From Zoogloea oleivorans (lineage in GTDB: Bacteria; Pseudomonadota; Gammaproteobacteria; Burkholderiales; Rhodocyclaceae): a stretch of DNA of 64,000 nucleotides. Below the pieces are notes generated by a model. That model did not search any database. It saw nothing but the letters and a program-made list of their open reading frames with translations, and was not told where the DNA came from. The stretch is taken from positions 1 to 64,000 of the forward strand of contig JAOAUC010000061.1 of NCBI GenBank assembly GCA_030157785.1. Reading direction: 5' to 3'. Of this stretch, positions 27,987 to 37,521 are shown one piece after another. The translations under genes and the position numbers were made by a program. Each line of letters opens with the position of its first letter. The first letter of the stretch is position 1.

Positions 27987-28475
27987 ATGGCTGTTGATAT
28001 GTTCATGAAGATCAGCACGATCGACGGAGAGTCAACCGACAAGAAGCATCCGAAGTCGATTGATGTACTCGCGTGGAGCTGGGGTATGTCGCAAAGCGGT
28101 ACCACCCACATGGGCGGTGGCGGGGGAAGCGGCAAGGTCAGTGTTCAGGATCTGTCCTTCACCAAGTACGTCGATAGTTCGAGCAACGCCTTGATTCTGG
28201 GCACCTGCACGGGCGAACACTTTGACGAGGCTGTGCTGACGGTGCGCAAGGCGGGCAAGGATCCCCTTGAATACATCAAGATCACCATGAAGGAGGTGAT
28301 TATTGCCTCGATCAGTACCGGTGGCAGTGGCGGTGAAGACCGTCTCACCGAAAGCGTGACGCTGAATTTCGCTGAATTCAAGTTTGAATATCAGCCGCAG
28401 AGCGCCAAGGGCGGCAAGGACGGTGGTGCGAAAATCGCTGCCTGGAACATCGCAGAGAACGCACCCGCTGGTTGA
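27987..28475 (+). CDS. hcp: T6SS tube protein Hcp (copy 1)
   Basis: 162 aa. Typical Hcp1-family sequence (MKISTIDGESTDKKHPKSID, VLAWSWGMSQSG, VSVQDLSFTKYVDSSSNAL, AVLTVRKAG, EYIKITMKEVIIASISTGGSGGED). It forms hexameric rings that stack into the inner tube. A strong TAGGAGA site precedes the ATG, consistent with high expression. The 125-bp gap after tssC shows no clear promoter. Confidence 0.96.
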   Translation: MAVDMFMKISTIDGESTDKKHPKSIDVLAWSWGMSQSGTTHMGGGGGSGKVSVQDLSFTKYVDSSSNALILGTCTGEHFDEAVLTVRKAGKDPLEYIKITMKEVIIASISTGGSGGEDRLTESVTLNFAEFKFEYQPQSAKGGKDGGAKIAAWNIAENAPAG

Positions 28476-28565
28476 TTGCGTATCGTCCGGGACTGCCTTC
28501 GGGCTGGCCCCGGACGACGCGTTTCAGGGGTTTTTCGTGGTTCTTGTATCCGAAAGGCTTGTCCC

Positions 28566-29060
28566 ATGGCTTTGCGCGACATGTTCCTCAAGATCGACGG
28601 TGCAAAGCAGGGGCCGATCAAGGGAGAGTCGTCCGATCCCCGGCATCCTGGCGAGATCGATGTTCAGTCCTGGTCCTGGGGGATGGACAGCCCGTCGGAT
28701 GCCTTCGGCAACGCGACGGCGCGTACCGCCTTCGACCAGTTGCGTATCGTCAAGCGAGTGGATAGCGCCACCACCGCCCTGATGTCAGCCCTGCGCAACA
28801 ACGAACTCGTCAAGAAGGCAGTGCTGACGGTTCGCAAGGCCGGCGGCGCGGACGCGCTGGAATACTTCAGGATCACCATCGAGAAGGCACGACTCATCCA
28901 TCACAAGGTCAGGGGGGGCGAGGGTGCCGAGTCGTCCGAACTGAGTGAAGAGCTTGCCTTCAGCTTCCAGAAGGTCACGGTCGAGTACGTTCCCCAGGGC
29001 AAGACCGGGGGCGGGCGGGGGACGCTGACTTTCGAGACCGAAATCAATACCAATGGCTGA
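28566..29060 (+). CDS. T6SS tube protein Hcp (copy 2, divergent paralogue)
   Basis: 164 aa from MALRDMFLKI. It is clearly Hcp-like (GESSDPRHPGEIDVQSWSWGM, LRIVKRVDSATTALMSAL, AVLTVRKAGGADALEYFRIT, VTVEYVPQGKTGGG) but differs from copy 1 across most positions, and the loop between the first strands lacks the Gly-rich stretch. It could form mixed tubes or carry different cargo. The upstream extension of this frame has no similarity to Hcp and was excluded. Confidence 0.92.
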   Translation: MALRDMFLKIDGAKQGPIKGESSDPRHPGEIDVQSWSWGMDSPSDAFGNATARTAFDQLRIVKRVDSATTALMSALRNNELVKKAVLTVRKAGGADALEYFRITIEKARLIHHKVRGGEGAESSELSEELAFSFQKVTVEYVPQGKTGGGRGTLTFETEINTNG

Positions 29061-29081
29061 TCCAGCCCGGGGCGCGCGTTC

Positions 29082-29903
29082 ATGAATCCAGTCCAAGCTG
29101 CCGAGCTTGCCGTTCGTGAGGGAGATGTCGATGAGGCCCTCCGCTTGCTCCAGAACGGTGTCCGCGCCAGTCCCGGCAATGCCGCGCTGCGCATTTTCCT
29201 GTTTCAACTGCTGGCCGTGCAGGGCCAGTGGGAGCGTTCCCTCACCCAGCTCAATGTGGCCGCCGAACTGGATGCTTCGGCCTTGGCAATGGCCCAGATG
29301 TACCGGGAGACCCTGCATTGCGAACGCTTGCGTGCCGAGGTGTTTGCGGGGCAGCGCTCACCCCTGATCTTCGGCCAGCCTGACACCTGGCTGGCGCTGT
29401 TGATTGAGTCCCTGCTTACGGCCGGGCAGGGCAATGCGGCTGGCGCAGAGTCACTACGCCAGCAGGCTTTCGACGCCGCCCCGGCCAGTGCCGGGAGCAT
29501 CGACGGCCAGGCCTTTGCATGGATTGCCGACGCCGACATGCGACTCGGGCCGGTGTGCGAGGCGGTTATCGCCGGCCGCTACTACTGGCTGCCTTTCGTC
29601 CACATCCGCCGTGTCGTTCTCGAGAAGCCGCAGGACTTGCGCGACGCAGTGTGGATGCCGGCGCATTTCGAATTCACCAACGGAGGCGAGAGCGTCGGGG
29701 TGATTCCGACCCGTTACCCGGGTTCCGAGCAGGATTCCGAGCCACTCGTCAGACTTGCCCGCAAGACCGAGTGGGTCGAAGGGCCGGCGGGGGTCTTCCA
29801 TGGCCTTGGACAGCGTGTTCTGGCGACCGATGTGGGCGATTTTCCGTTGATGGATATCCGCGAAATCGTCTTCGCACCCGTCGCGGGGAGTGAGGGTGGC
29901 TGA
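29082..29903 (+). CDS. tagJ: T6SS accessory protein TagJ (ImpE/SciE type)
   Basis: 273 aa. The N-terminus is TPR-like (AAELAVREGDVDEALRLLQNGVRASPGNAALRIFLFQLLAVQGQ), followed by the ImpE/SciE domain (AFAWIADADMRLGPVCEAVIAGRYYWLPF, RDAVWMPAHFEF). TagJ binds TssB and is found only in a subset of T6SSs, including P. aeruginosa HSI-I, where it also sits between hcp and tssE. Its stop overlaps the tssE start region by 8-14 bp. Confidence 0.92.
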   Translation: MNPVQAAELAVREGDVDEALRLLQNGVRASPGNAALRIFLFQLLAVQGQWERSLTQLNVAAELDASALAMAQMYRETLHCERLRAEVFAGQRSPLIFGQPDTWLALLIESLLTAGQGNAAGAESLRQQAFDAAPASAGSIDGQAFAWIADADMRLGPVCEAVIAGRYYWLPFVHIRRVVLEKPQDLRDAVWMPAHFEFTNGGESVGVIPTRYPGSEQDSEPLVRLARKTEWVEGPAGVFHGLGQRVLATDVGDFPLMDIREIVFAPVAGSEGG

Positions 29904-30402
29904 ACCGACTGCGACCGAGCGCCTGCAGCCAGCCCTGCTCGACAGGTTGACCGACAATGACCCGACCTCCCGCGTCGAGGCGCGGGAGGCCCGGGTGCTC
30001 ACCCGGAGCCAGTTGCGGGCGGCCGTATTGCGCGATCTGGCGTCCTTGATGAACGCCATTCGCCTTGGGGCGACCCAGGATCTCTCTGCCTATCCCGAAG
30101 TCGAACGTTCGGTGATCAACTACGGCATGCCGTCGTTTGCAGGCGAGATCGCCTCCACGCTCGACGTCAATGATCTCGAAAGCGCGATCCGCCTGGCCAT
30201 CCTGCGTTTTGAACCGCGGATCCTGGCCAGCAGCCTGCAGGTAGAGGCAATTGCCACCGAGAACGGCGTGGGCTGGCATAACGTCGTCAGTGTCCGGATC
30301 TCGGCCCAGGTCTGGGCCCAGCCGGTACCGCTCGAATTGCTGCTGCGCACCGAGGTCGACCTCGAAACCGGACAGGTTGCACTGGCCGAGCTGGTGGCCT
30401 GA
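29890..30402 (+). CDS. tssE: T6SS baseplate protein TssE
   Basis: 170 aa with GTG start; a second GTG two codons later (29896) is equally plausible. Gp25-like baseplate wedge protein with the conserved EVERSVINYGMPSF and IRLAILRFEPRI motifs. It overlaps the tagJ end, indicating translational coupling. Confidence 0.93.
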   Translation: MRVAEPTATERLQPALLDRLTDNDPTSRVEAREARVLTRSQLRAAVLRDLASLMNAIRLGATQDLSAYPEVERSVINYGMPSFAGEIASTLDVNDLESAIRLAILRFEPRILASSLQVEAIATENGVGWHNVVSVRISAQVWAQPVPLELLLRTEVDLETGQVALAELVA

Positions 30403-30410
30403 AGCACGCC

Positions 30411-32285
30411 ATGGATCCCCGCCTCCTTCGCCATTACAACCAGGAGCTCCAGCATCTCCGCGAGATGGGGGCGGAGTTTGCGCGGGCCTTCCCGAAGATT
30501 GCCGGCCGGCTTGGCATGGAAGGCATCGAGGTCCATGACCCCTATGTCGAGCGGCTGCTGGAGGGCGTGGCTTTCATGGCGGCGCGCATCCAGCTGAAGC
30601 TGGACGCGGAGTTTCCCCGCTTCTCCCAGCGCCTGCTGGACATGCTCTACCCCCATTACATGGCGCCCACGCCGGCCATGCTGGTTGCCCAGTTCCGGCC
30701 GGTGCTGGCCGATGCCAATCTGGCTCCCGGTTGTGTGCTGCCGCGAGGCACCGCCATCCGCAGCCAGACGGGCAAGAGCGATGGCAGCGCCTGTGAATTT
30801 CGCACTGCCCGCGCACTCAAGCTGTGGCCCGTGGAGCTCGTCGAGGCCAGCTATTTTTCCTTCGCTCCCGATCTGCCGCTGGCCGGCCTTCCCCTGCCGG
30901 GCGCCTGCAAGGGCGGGGTCCGGCTGCGTCTGCGCAGCACGGCGGGTCTGGCCTTCTCGGCAACCCGGCTGGATGCCCTGTGCCTGTACCTGGGGGGCGC
31001 GGAAGATGTCGCCTACAAGCTTTACGAACTGATCTGCGCCTCGGCGCTGGGCGTTCTGCATAGCGCCGGCCCGCGCGGGCGCGCCACCTTCAGCTTCATC
31101 CCCCGCGACAAGATTGGTTTGCCGGGCTTCGAGGACGACGAGGCATTGCTTCCCGTCACGGCTCGCAACTTTGCCGGTTACCGTCTGATTCAGGAGTATT
31201 TCTCGTTTCCCCAGCGTTATCTGTTTGTCGAACTGGGCGGGCTGGCCGAAGCGGTGGCAGCCAACCCCACCGGCGAAATGGAACTCGTGATTTTGTTCGG
31301 GCGGGGCGAGCCGGCCCTCGAAGCCGTGGTCAATTCGTCGAATTTCCTGCTCAACTGCACGCCGGCGATCAATCTCTTTGAAAAGCGCATCGACCGCATC
31401 CAGCTCAGCGACACCACCCACGAATTCCACGTGGTGCCAGATCGCACCCGGCCGATGGATTTCGAGATTTACGATCTGCAGGAAGTGACCGGCTACGGGA
31501 ACGGCGTCCAGAGCGAGCAGACCTTTCGGCCTTTCTATGCCGACCATTACGCAGCCGATCCGGCGCCCCACGGCTACTACAGCCTGCGCCGGGAGCCGCG
31601 CCTGCATTCCGAACGCCAGCAGCGCGTTGGCGCGCGTACTGACTACATCGGCAGCGAGGTCTTCCTGTCCCTCGTCGATCCGCAGGAGGCGCCCTACCGG
31701 GCCGATCTGCGGCAGCTTTCCCTGCTGGCCCGGTGCACCAACCGCGACCTGCCGATCATCATGCCGAGTGGAGGAGGGAGCACCGATTTTGCGATGGAGG
31801 TGGCGGCGCCGGTAGAGGCCATCTTCTGCGTCAAGAGACCATCGCGCCCCTATTCTGCGGTGGCCGAAGGGGCCCAGGCCTGGAAGTTCATCAGCCAGCT
31901 TTCTCTCAACTATCTGTCCCTGCTCGATACCGACGTCCATGAAGGTGCCGCCGCCCTGCGCGAACTGCTCGGGCTGTACGCGACAACCGCCGAGGTGGGC
32001 ATGCGCCGACAGGTGGAAGGCCTGCGTTCGATTCGCTGCGAACCCGTCGTGACCCGCCTGCCGATGCCCGGCCCCTTGTGCTTCGGGCGTGGCCTGGAGA
32101 TCCGGCTCGAGATGGATGAAATGCTCTTCGAGGGCGGCAGCGCATTTTTGCTCGGTAGCGTGCTGGAGCGTTTCCTGGCTCGCCACGTGAGTCTCAACAG
32201 CTTCACCGAAACGGTGCTGCGCACGCTGACCCGCGGTGAAATCATGCATTGGCCGGCACGATGCGGACTTCGACCGATTCTTTAG
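30411..32285 (+). CDS. tssF: T6SS baseplate protein TssF
   Basis: 624 aa. The N-terminus MDPRLLRHYNQELQHLREMGAEF and the following FPKIAGRLGMEGIEVHDPYVERLLEG are diagnostic of TssF (VasA/ImpG). The family features FSQRLLDMLYPHYMAPTPAM and FPQRYLFVELGGL are also clear. It forms the baseplate wedge with TssG and TssE. Confidence 0.96.
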   Translation: MDPRLLRHYNQELQHLREMGAEFARAFPKIAGRLGMEGIEVHDPYVERLLEGVAFMAARIQLKLDAEFPRFSQRLLDMLYPHYMAPTPAMLVAQFRPVLADANLAPGCVLPRGTAIRSQTGKSDGSACEFRTARALKLWPVELVEASYFSFAPDLPLAGLPLPGACKGGVRLRLRSTAGLAFSATRLDALCLYLGGAEDVAYKLYELICASALGVLHSAGPRGRATFSFIPRDKIGLPGFEDDEALLPVTARNFAGYRLIQEYFSFPQRYLFVELGGLAEAVAANPTGEMELVILFGRGEPALEAVVNSSNFLLNCTPAINLFEKRIDRIQLSDTTHEFHVVPDRTRPMDFEIYDLQEVTGYGNGVQSEQTFRPFYADHYAADPAPHGYYSLRREPRLHSERQQRVGARTDYIGSEVFLSLVDPQEAPYRADLRQLSLLARCTNRDLPIIMPSGGGSTDFAMEVAAPVEAIFCVKRPSRPYSAVAEGAQAWKFISQLSLNYLSLLDTDVHEGAAALRELLGLYATTAEVGMRRQVEGLRSIRCEPVVTRLPMPGPLCFGRGLEIRLEMDEMLFEGGSAFLLGSVLERFLARHVSLNSFTETVLRTLTRGEIMHWPARCGLRPIL

Positions 32286-33337
32286 GCCCGGCCCTGCAGG
32301 CCCTGCTGGCGGATATCGGGCACCAGCCGTGGGCCTGGGATTTTCATCAGGCGCTGCGCCGCATCGAATGCGCCGCCCCTGGCTCGCCCCGCTTCGGCAC
32401 CGCGCTGCGCCCGGCCGACGAGCCTGTGCGGCTTGGTCAGGAGCCTTCGATGGGCTTCGCGCCGGCCAGCCTTTCGGGGCTGGTCCCGGGCGACGCGGGG
32501 GGGGCGCCCCGTCTGGAAGTACGCTTTTTCGGCCTGTTCGGGCCGAATGGCCCGCTGCCGCTGCACCTCACCGAATACGCCCATGCTCGCCAGTTGCAGG
32601 CCGCCGACCCGACCTTTGCGCGCTTTGCAGACATCATTCATCACCGTTTTCTGAGCCTCTTCCACCGGGCCTGGGCCCAGGCCCAGCCCTGCGTCAGCCT
32701 GGATCGTCCCGGCGACGACAGCTTTGGCCGCTATGTGGGGGCCCTGGCCGGCCTCGGCCAGCCCGGCCTGCGTCAGCAGGATGCGTTGCCCGACTTTGCC
32801 AAGCTCCACCATGCTGCGCTGCTCAACCGGCAGGTGCGCAACGCCGAGGGCCTCAGCCAGATCATCGCGGGCTTTTTCCGGGTGCCGGTTGCCGTCGAGC
32901 AGTTTGTCGGGCACTGGATGCCGATTCGGCAGCGGGATCATTCGCGCCTCGGCCTGGTCGGCAATGTGCTTGGCCGCAGCGCGCTGGTGGGCAGTCGGGT
33001 ATGGGATCGCCAGCACAAGTTTCGATTGCGTGTCGGCCCTCTCGACCTCGACCAGTACACCGAGTTCCTGCCTGGTGGGCGGGGTGTGGTCCAGTTGCGT
33101 GCCTGCGTGCGCAACTACGTGGGGCTCGAATACAGCTGGGACGCGCAACTGCTTCTCCGTGCCGACAGCGTGCCGCCCCTGCGGCTTGGCCACAGCGGAC
33201 GGCTGGGCTACACCAGCTGGCTGGGCTGTCGTCGCAGCCCGGCACCGGCTGCCGATCTGGTGCTCGACGTCGACCGCGCCCTCCGCCACATGGGCGAGCG
33301 GGCATCCGCTTCAAATCCTTCCGAACCTTCCAGGTGA
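32261..33337 (+). CDS. tssG: T6SS baseplate protein TssG
   Basis: 358 aa from ATG 32261, which overlaps tssF by 25 bp; a TTG four codons earlier is less likely. TssG signatures are visible: WDFHQALRRIEC, LEVRFFGLFGPNGPLPLHLTEYA, FADIIHHRFLSLFHRAWAQAQPC, and the C-terminal LGHSGRLGYTSWLG. Confidence 0.95.
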   Translation: MRTSTDSLGPALQALLADIGHQPWAWDFHQALRRIECAAPGSPRFGTALRPADEPVRLGQEPSMGFAPASLSGLVPGDAGGAPRLEVRFFGLFGPNGPLPLHLTEYAHARQLQAADPTFARFADIIHHRFLSLFHRAWAQAQPCVSLDRPGDDSFGRYVGALAGLGQPGLRQQDALPDFAKLHHAALLNRQVRNAEGLSQIIAGFFRVPVAVEQFVGHWMPIRQRDHSRLGLVGNVLGRSALVGSRVWDRQHKFRLRVGPLDLDQYTEFLPGGRGVVQLRACVRNYVGLEYSWDAQLLLRADSVPPLRLGHSGRLGYTSWLGCRRSPAPAADLVLDVDRALRHMGERASASNPSEPSR

Positions 33338-33344
33338 CACAACC

Positions 33345-36065
33345 ATGAGCGAGATCAGCCGGGTCGCACTTTTCGGCAAACTCAACAGCCTTGGCTACAA
33401 GGCCATCGAGGGCGCCACCGTGTTCTGCAAGCTCCGGGGCAACCCCTACGTCGAGCTCGTTCATTGGTTCCAGCAGATCCTGCAGAACCCGGATTCGGAT
33501 CTGCACCACATCGTTCGCCACTTCGAACTGGACGCCGGCCGGCTTGCCGGCGACATCACCGCGGCCCTCGACCGCCTGCCCCGCGGGGCAAGCTCGATCT
33601 CCGATCTGTCCGAACATGTCGAGCACGCCGTCGAGCGCGGTTGGGTTTATGGCTCCCTGATGTTCCGGGAGGACCAGGTGCGCACCGGTCACCTGCTTAT
33701 CGGCGCCCTCAAGACCCCCAGCCTGCGTAATGCGCTGATGGCCATCTCGCGGGAGTTCGAGCGCATTCGCGGCGATACGCTGACCGACGACTTCGCCCGG
33801 ATCGTGGCCGGCTCGCCCGAGGAAACCCTGACCGCGAGTGACGGCACGGGGGCGGCGCCTGGCGAGGCCAGCGGGGCGATTCCCCCCGCCGCAATGGGCA
33901 AGCAGGAGGCGCTCAAACGCTTCACCACCGACCTTACCGAACAGGCCCGCTCCGGCAAGATGGACCCCATCGTCGGCCGCGACGAGGAGATCCGCCAGGT
34001 GGTGGACATCCTGATGCGCCGGCGTCAGAACAACCCGATCCTTATTGGCGAGGCCGGCGTCGGCAAGACGGCGGTGGTCGAGGGCTTTGCCCAGCGCATC
34101 GCCCGCGGCGACGTGCCGCCCAGCCTGAAGGACGTCCAGCTGCGCGCTCTCGACGTGGGCCTGCTGCAAGCCGGTGCGAGCATGAAGGGCGAGTTCGAGC
34201 AGCGCCTGCGCTCGGTCATCGACGAAGTGCAGGCCAGCCCGCGGCCGGTCATCCTGTTCATCGACGAAACCCACACGCTGGTTGGGGCCGGCGGCGCTGC
34301 CGGCACCGGCGACGCTGCCAACCTGCTCAAGCCGGCCCTGGCCCGGGGCACGCTGCGCACCATCGGCGCCACCACCTTTGCCGAGTACAAGAAATACATC
34401 GAAAAGGACCCGGCCCTGACCCGGCGCTTCCAGTCGATCCAGGTCGAGGAACCGAGCGAGACACGGGCGCTGCTGATGATGCGCGGCGTGGCCACCACCA
34501 TGGAGGCCCATCACAAGGTGCAGATCCTCGACGAGGCGCTGGAGTCGGCGGTGAAGCTGTCCCATCGCTACATCCCGGCCCGCCAGTTGCCCGACAAGGC
34601 GGTGAGTCTGCTGGACACGGCCAGCGCACGGGTGGCGGTCAGCCTGCATGCCACGCCGGCCGAGGTGGACGACAGCCGTCAGCGCATCTGCGCCCTCGAA
34701 ACCGAAAACGAAATCATCGTGCGCGAGAAGGACATCGGCCTGGACGTGAGTGCGCGCGAAGCCACCGTGCATGAAGCGCTGGAGGCCGAGCGGCTGCGTC
34801 TCGGGGAACTCGAAGGGCGCTGGGCGCAGGAGAAAACGCTGGTGGACGAAATGCTGAGCCTGCGCGGCAAGCTGCGCGGCAGCTCGCAGCCGGCTGCCCC
34901 GACCGGCAGCGCCGATGTAGCCGTGCCGGCGGCTGATACACCGGTGGCCGCCTCCGCTGCCGAGCCGCAGCCCGACCGCGAGGCTCTGCTGGCACGGCTG
35001 CATGAGGTGCAGACCCAACTGCTTGAACTGCAGGGCGAGCATCCGCTGATCCTGCCCACCGTTGATCACCAGGCGGTGGCCAGCGTGGTGGCTGACTGGA
35101 CCGGCATTCCGGTCGGACGCATGGCGCGCAACGAAATTGAAACCGTGCTGAACCTGCCAAAAATCCTGGCCCGCCGCATCATCGGGCAGGACCACGCGAT
35201 GGAAATGATCGCCCGGCGCATCCAGACCGCCCGCGCCGGGCTCGACAATCCCAACAAGCCCATCGGTGTGTTCATGCTGGCCGGCACCTCGGGCGTCGGC
35301 AAGACCGAAACCGCCCTGGCCCTGGCCGAAGCCCTGTACGGCGGCGAGCAGAACGTCATCACCATCAACATGAGCGAATACCAGGAGGCCCATACGGTGT
35401 CCACCCTCAAGGGCGCACCGCCGGGCTATGTGGGCTACGGCGAAGGGGGGGTGCTCACCGAGGCGGTGCGGCGGCGGCCCTACAGCGTGGTGCTGCTCGA
35501 TGAAGTCGAGAAAGCCCACCCGGACGTTCACGAGATCTTCTTCCAGGTTTTCGACAAGGGCTGGATGGAGGACGGCGAGGGGCGGGTCATCAACTTCAAG
35601 AACACCCTGATCCTGCTCACCACCAATGCCGGCACCGAACTCATCACCAGCCTGTGCAAGGACCCGGACCTGATGCCCGACGCCGAGGGCATGGCAACGG
35701 CCCTGCGGGAGCCGCTGCTCAAGGTCTTCCCGCCGGCGCTGCTGGGCCGTTTGGTGGTGATTCCCTACTACCCGCTCAACGACGAGATGATCGGCGCCAT
35801 CGCCCGCCTGCAACTGGGGCGCATCGAGAAGCGCATCCGCGACAACCACCGGGTGCCCTTTGTTTACGACGATGCGGTGGTCAAGCTCATTGCCAGCCGC
35901 TGCACCGAGCTCGAAAGCGGTGGCCGCATGATCGACGCGATTCTCACCAACACCATGCTGCCGCGCATCAGCGAGGAGTTCCTGCGCCACATGCTTGCCG
36001 GCAAGGAGATCGAGCGGGTCAGCGTGACGGTGGCCGATGGTGATTTCCAGTACAGCTTTGAATAG
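33345..36065 (+). CDS. tssH: T6SS sheath-recycling ATPase ClpV
   Basis: 906 aa. AAA+ disaggregase that dismantles contracted TssBC sheaths. An N-terminal Clp-N domain is followed by two ATPase modules: Walker A GEAGVGKT near residue 235 with Walker B ILFIDE, and GTSGVGKTE near residue 647 with [19 protein letters not shown] middle coiled-coil region separates them. The reading frame is open for 207 codons upstream, but that part overlaps tssG in another frame; the start at 33345, 7 bp after tssG, begins a normal ClpV. Confidence 0.96.
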   Translation: MSEISRVALFGKLNSLGYKAIEGATVFCKLRGNPYVELVHWFQQILQNPDSDLHHIVRHFELDAGRLAGDITAALDRLPRGASSISDLSEHVEHAVERGWVYGSLMFREDQVRTGHLLIGALKTPSLRNALMAISREFERIRGDTLTDDFARIVAGSPEETLTASDGTGAAPGEASGAIPPAAMGKQEALKRFTTDLTEQARSGKMDPIVGRDEEIRQVVDILMRRRQNNPILIGEAGVGKTAVVEGFAQRIARGDVPPSLKDVQLRALDVGLLQAGASMKGEFEQRLRSVIDEVQASPRPVILFIDETHTLVGAGGAAGTGDAANLLKPALARGTLRTIGATTFAEYKKYIEKDPALTRRFQSIQVEEPSETRALLMMRGVATTMEAHHKVQILDEALESAVKLSHRYIPARQLPDKAVSLLDTASARVAVSLHATPAEVDDSRQRICALETENEIIVREKDIGLDVSAREATVHEALEAERLRLGELEGRWAQEKTLVDEMLSLRGKLRGSSQPAAPTGSADVAVPAADTPVAASAAEPQPDREALLARLHEVQTQLLELQGEHPLILPTVDHQAVASVVADWTGIPVGRMARNEIETVLNLPKILARRIIGQDHAMEMIARRIQTARAGLDNPNKPIGVFMLAGTSGVGKTETALALAEALYGGEQNVITINMSEYQEAHTVSTLKGAPPGYVGYGEGGVLTEAVRRRPYSVVLLDEVEKAHPDVHEIFFQVFDKGWMEDGEGRVINFKNTLILLTTNAGTELITSLCKDPDLMPDAEGMATALREPLLKVFPPALLGRLVVIPYYPLNDEMIGAIARLQLGRIEKRIRDNHRVPFVYDDAVVKLIASRCTELESGGRMIDAILTNTMLPRISEEFLRHMLAGKEIERVSVTVADGDFQYSFE

Positions 36066-36080
36066 GGCGCCGAGCCAGCC

Positions 36081-37430
36081 ATGTCCCAAGCCATGAGCCA
36101 GGAAGTGCCATCTCCGTCGCGTGAGATGAACCTCGAAGAGGCCATCCAGTACGCCATTGCACTTCAACGCAACAACCAGCTGGAGGGGGCCGAGACCCTG
36201 TACCGGCGGATCCTCGACATTGTGCCGGGGCATCCCGATGCCCTGCATTACCTGGGGCTGCTGCAATTCCAGCGCGGCCGGCCGGAAGTGGCGGTCGAGC
36301 TCATTGTCCGTGCCATCGATCAGGCGCCGGACTACCCGGATTTCCTCAGCAACCTGGGCAACATCCACACCGCCCTAGGCAATCTCGAGGCTGCCGCCGG
36401 CTGCTACCGCCGCGCCCTGGAAATCGACCCGCAGCGCGCCGATTTCCACAACAACCTGGGCGTCCTGTACCGCATCACGGGCCGGCTGGAGGAGGCCGAG
36501 GCGGCCTTCCTGCGCGCCACCGAACTCGATCCCCGGCACTTCCGGGCCTTCAATAACCTGGGCATGCTGTACGCCGCCCAGGACCGCATCCAGGATGCCG
36601 TGCAGCACTATTGCCGCTCGATCACCCTGATGCCCAGCCACCCGGACGGCCACAAGCTGCTCGGGCTGGCCTACTACTCCATCGGCCAGCTCGCCGAAGC
36701 GGCAGAAGTCTTCCGCCAGTGGCTTGCCGAGCAGCCCGACAACCCCACCGCCCGCCATATGCTGGCCTCGTGCTCGGGGCAGGGTGTGCCCGATCGGGCC
36801 GAGGACGACTACATCGTCGAAACCTTCGACCGCTTTGCCGACAGCTTCGAGGAGCAGCTCCAGGTGCGGCTGGCCTACCGGGCGCCGCAACTGGTAGTCG
36901 AGGCCCTCACCGCTTACCTGCCGGAGCCGGCCGGGCAGCTCGACATCCTCGATGCCGGTTGCGGCACGGGCCTGTGTGGTCCGCTGGTGGCGCCCTGGGC
37001 GGCGCGGCTGACCGGTGTCGACCTCTCGGTCGGCATGCTGCAGAAGGCCGAAGGCAAGGGCTGCTACCAGCACCTGTACCGGATCGAGCTGACCGCTTTT
37101 CTCGATCAGCCTGCCGAGGAAGGCGCCTGGGACGTGATCCTGTCGGCCGACACCCTGTGCTACTTCGGTCCGCTCGAGGCCGTGACCGCAGGCGCGAGGC
37201 GGGCCTTGCGCACCGGCGGGCTGCTGGCCTTTTCGTTGGAAGAAGCCGGCCCGGACGCCGGCCCGGGCCATGTGCTCAACCCCAACGGGCGTTATGCCCA
37301 CTCGTCAGGCTATGTGCAGCGCTGCCTCACCGGCGCGCGCTTTGGCGTGCTCCACATCGGCCCGGCCGTACTGCGCACCGAAGGGGGCAAGCCCGTCAAT
37401 GGCCTGATTGTCGTGGCCAGGGCGGACTGA
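36081..37430 (+). CDS. TPR protein fused to a SAM-dependent methyltransferase
   Basis: 449 aa. Residues ~15-240 are tetratricopeptide repeats (for example EDIYRRIL-type units ending NNLGVLYRITGRLEEAEAAFL and FNNLGMLYAAQDRIQDAVQHY). Residues ~285-449 are a class I methyltransferase with the SAM motif LDILDAGCGTGLCGPLVAP, the acidic strand LTGVDLSVGML and the segment WDVILSADTLCYFG. It lies 15 bp after clpV and is followed by vgrG. The substrate is unknown; a T6SS component or effector is possible given its position. Confidence 0.85.
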   Translation: MSQAMSQEVPSPSREMNLEEAIQYAIALQRNNQLEGAETLYRRILDIVPGHPDALHYLGLLQFQRGRPEVAVELIVRAIDQAPDYPDFLSNLGNIHTALGNLEAAAGCYRRALEIDPQRADFHNNLGVLYRITGRLEEAEAAFLRATELDPRHFRAFNNLGMLYAAQDRIQDAVQHYCRSITLMPSHPDGHKLLGLAYYSIGQLAEAAEVFRQWLAEQPDNPTARHMLASCSGQGVPDRAEDDYIVETFDRFADSFEEQLQVRLAYRAPQLVVEALTAYLPEPAGQLDILDAGCGTGLCGPLVAPWAARLTGVDLSVGMLQKAEGKGCYQHLYRIELTAFLDQPAEEGAWDVILSADTLCYFGPLEAVTAGARRALRTGGLLAFSLEEAGPDAGPGHVLNPNGRYAHSSGYVQRCLTGARFGVLHIGPAVLRTEGGKPVNGLIVVARAD

Positions 37431-37521
37431 GGGATCGAGGTTGATATGTCATGGGGGCCGGCATCGCGCCGGGTGCTTGGGCGTATCATGAAAAAAAGGT
37501 TCAGCGGGAGCGAGAACGGCG

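Noticed and set aside
32724..33344. 207-codon N-terminal extension of ClpV
   Set aside because: It overlaps tssG in another frame and has shadow composition; a normal ClpV N-terminus starts at 33345.
32862..36368. 1168-codon open frame on the minus strand opposite tssG and clpV
   Set aside because: ClpV has both Walker motifs on the plus strand; the antisense product has no recognisable domain.
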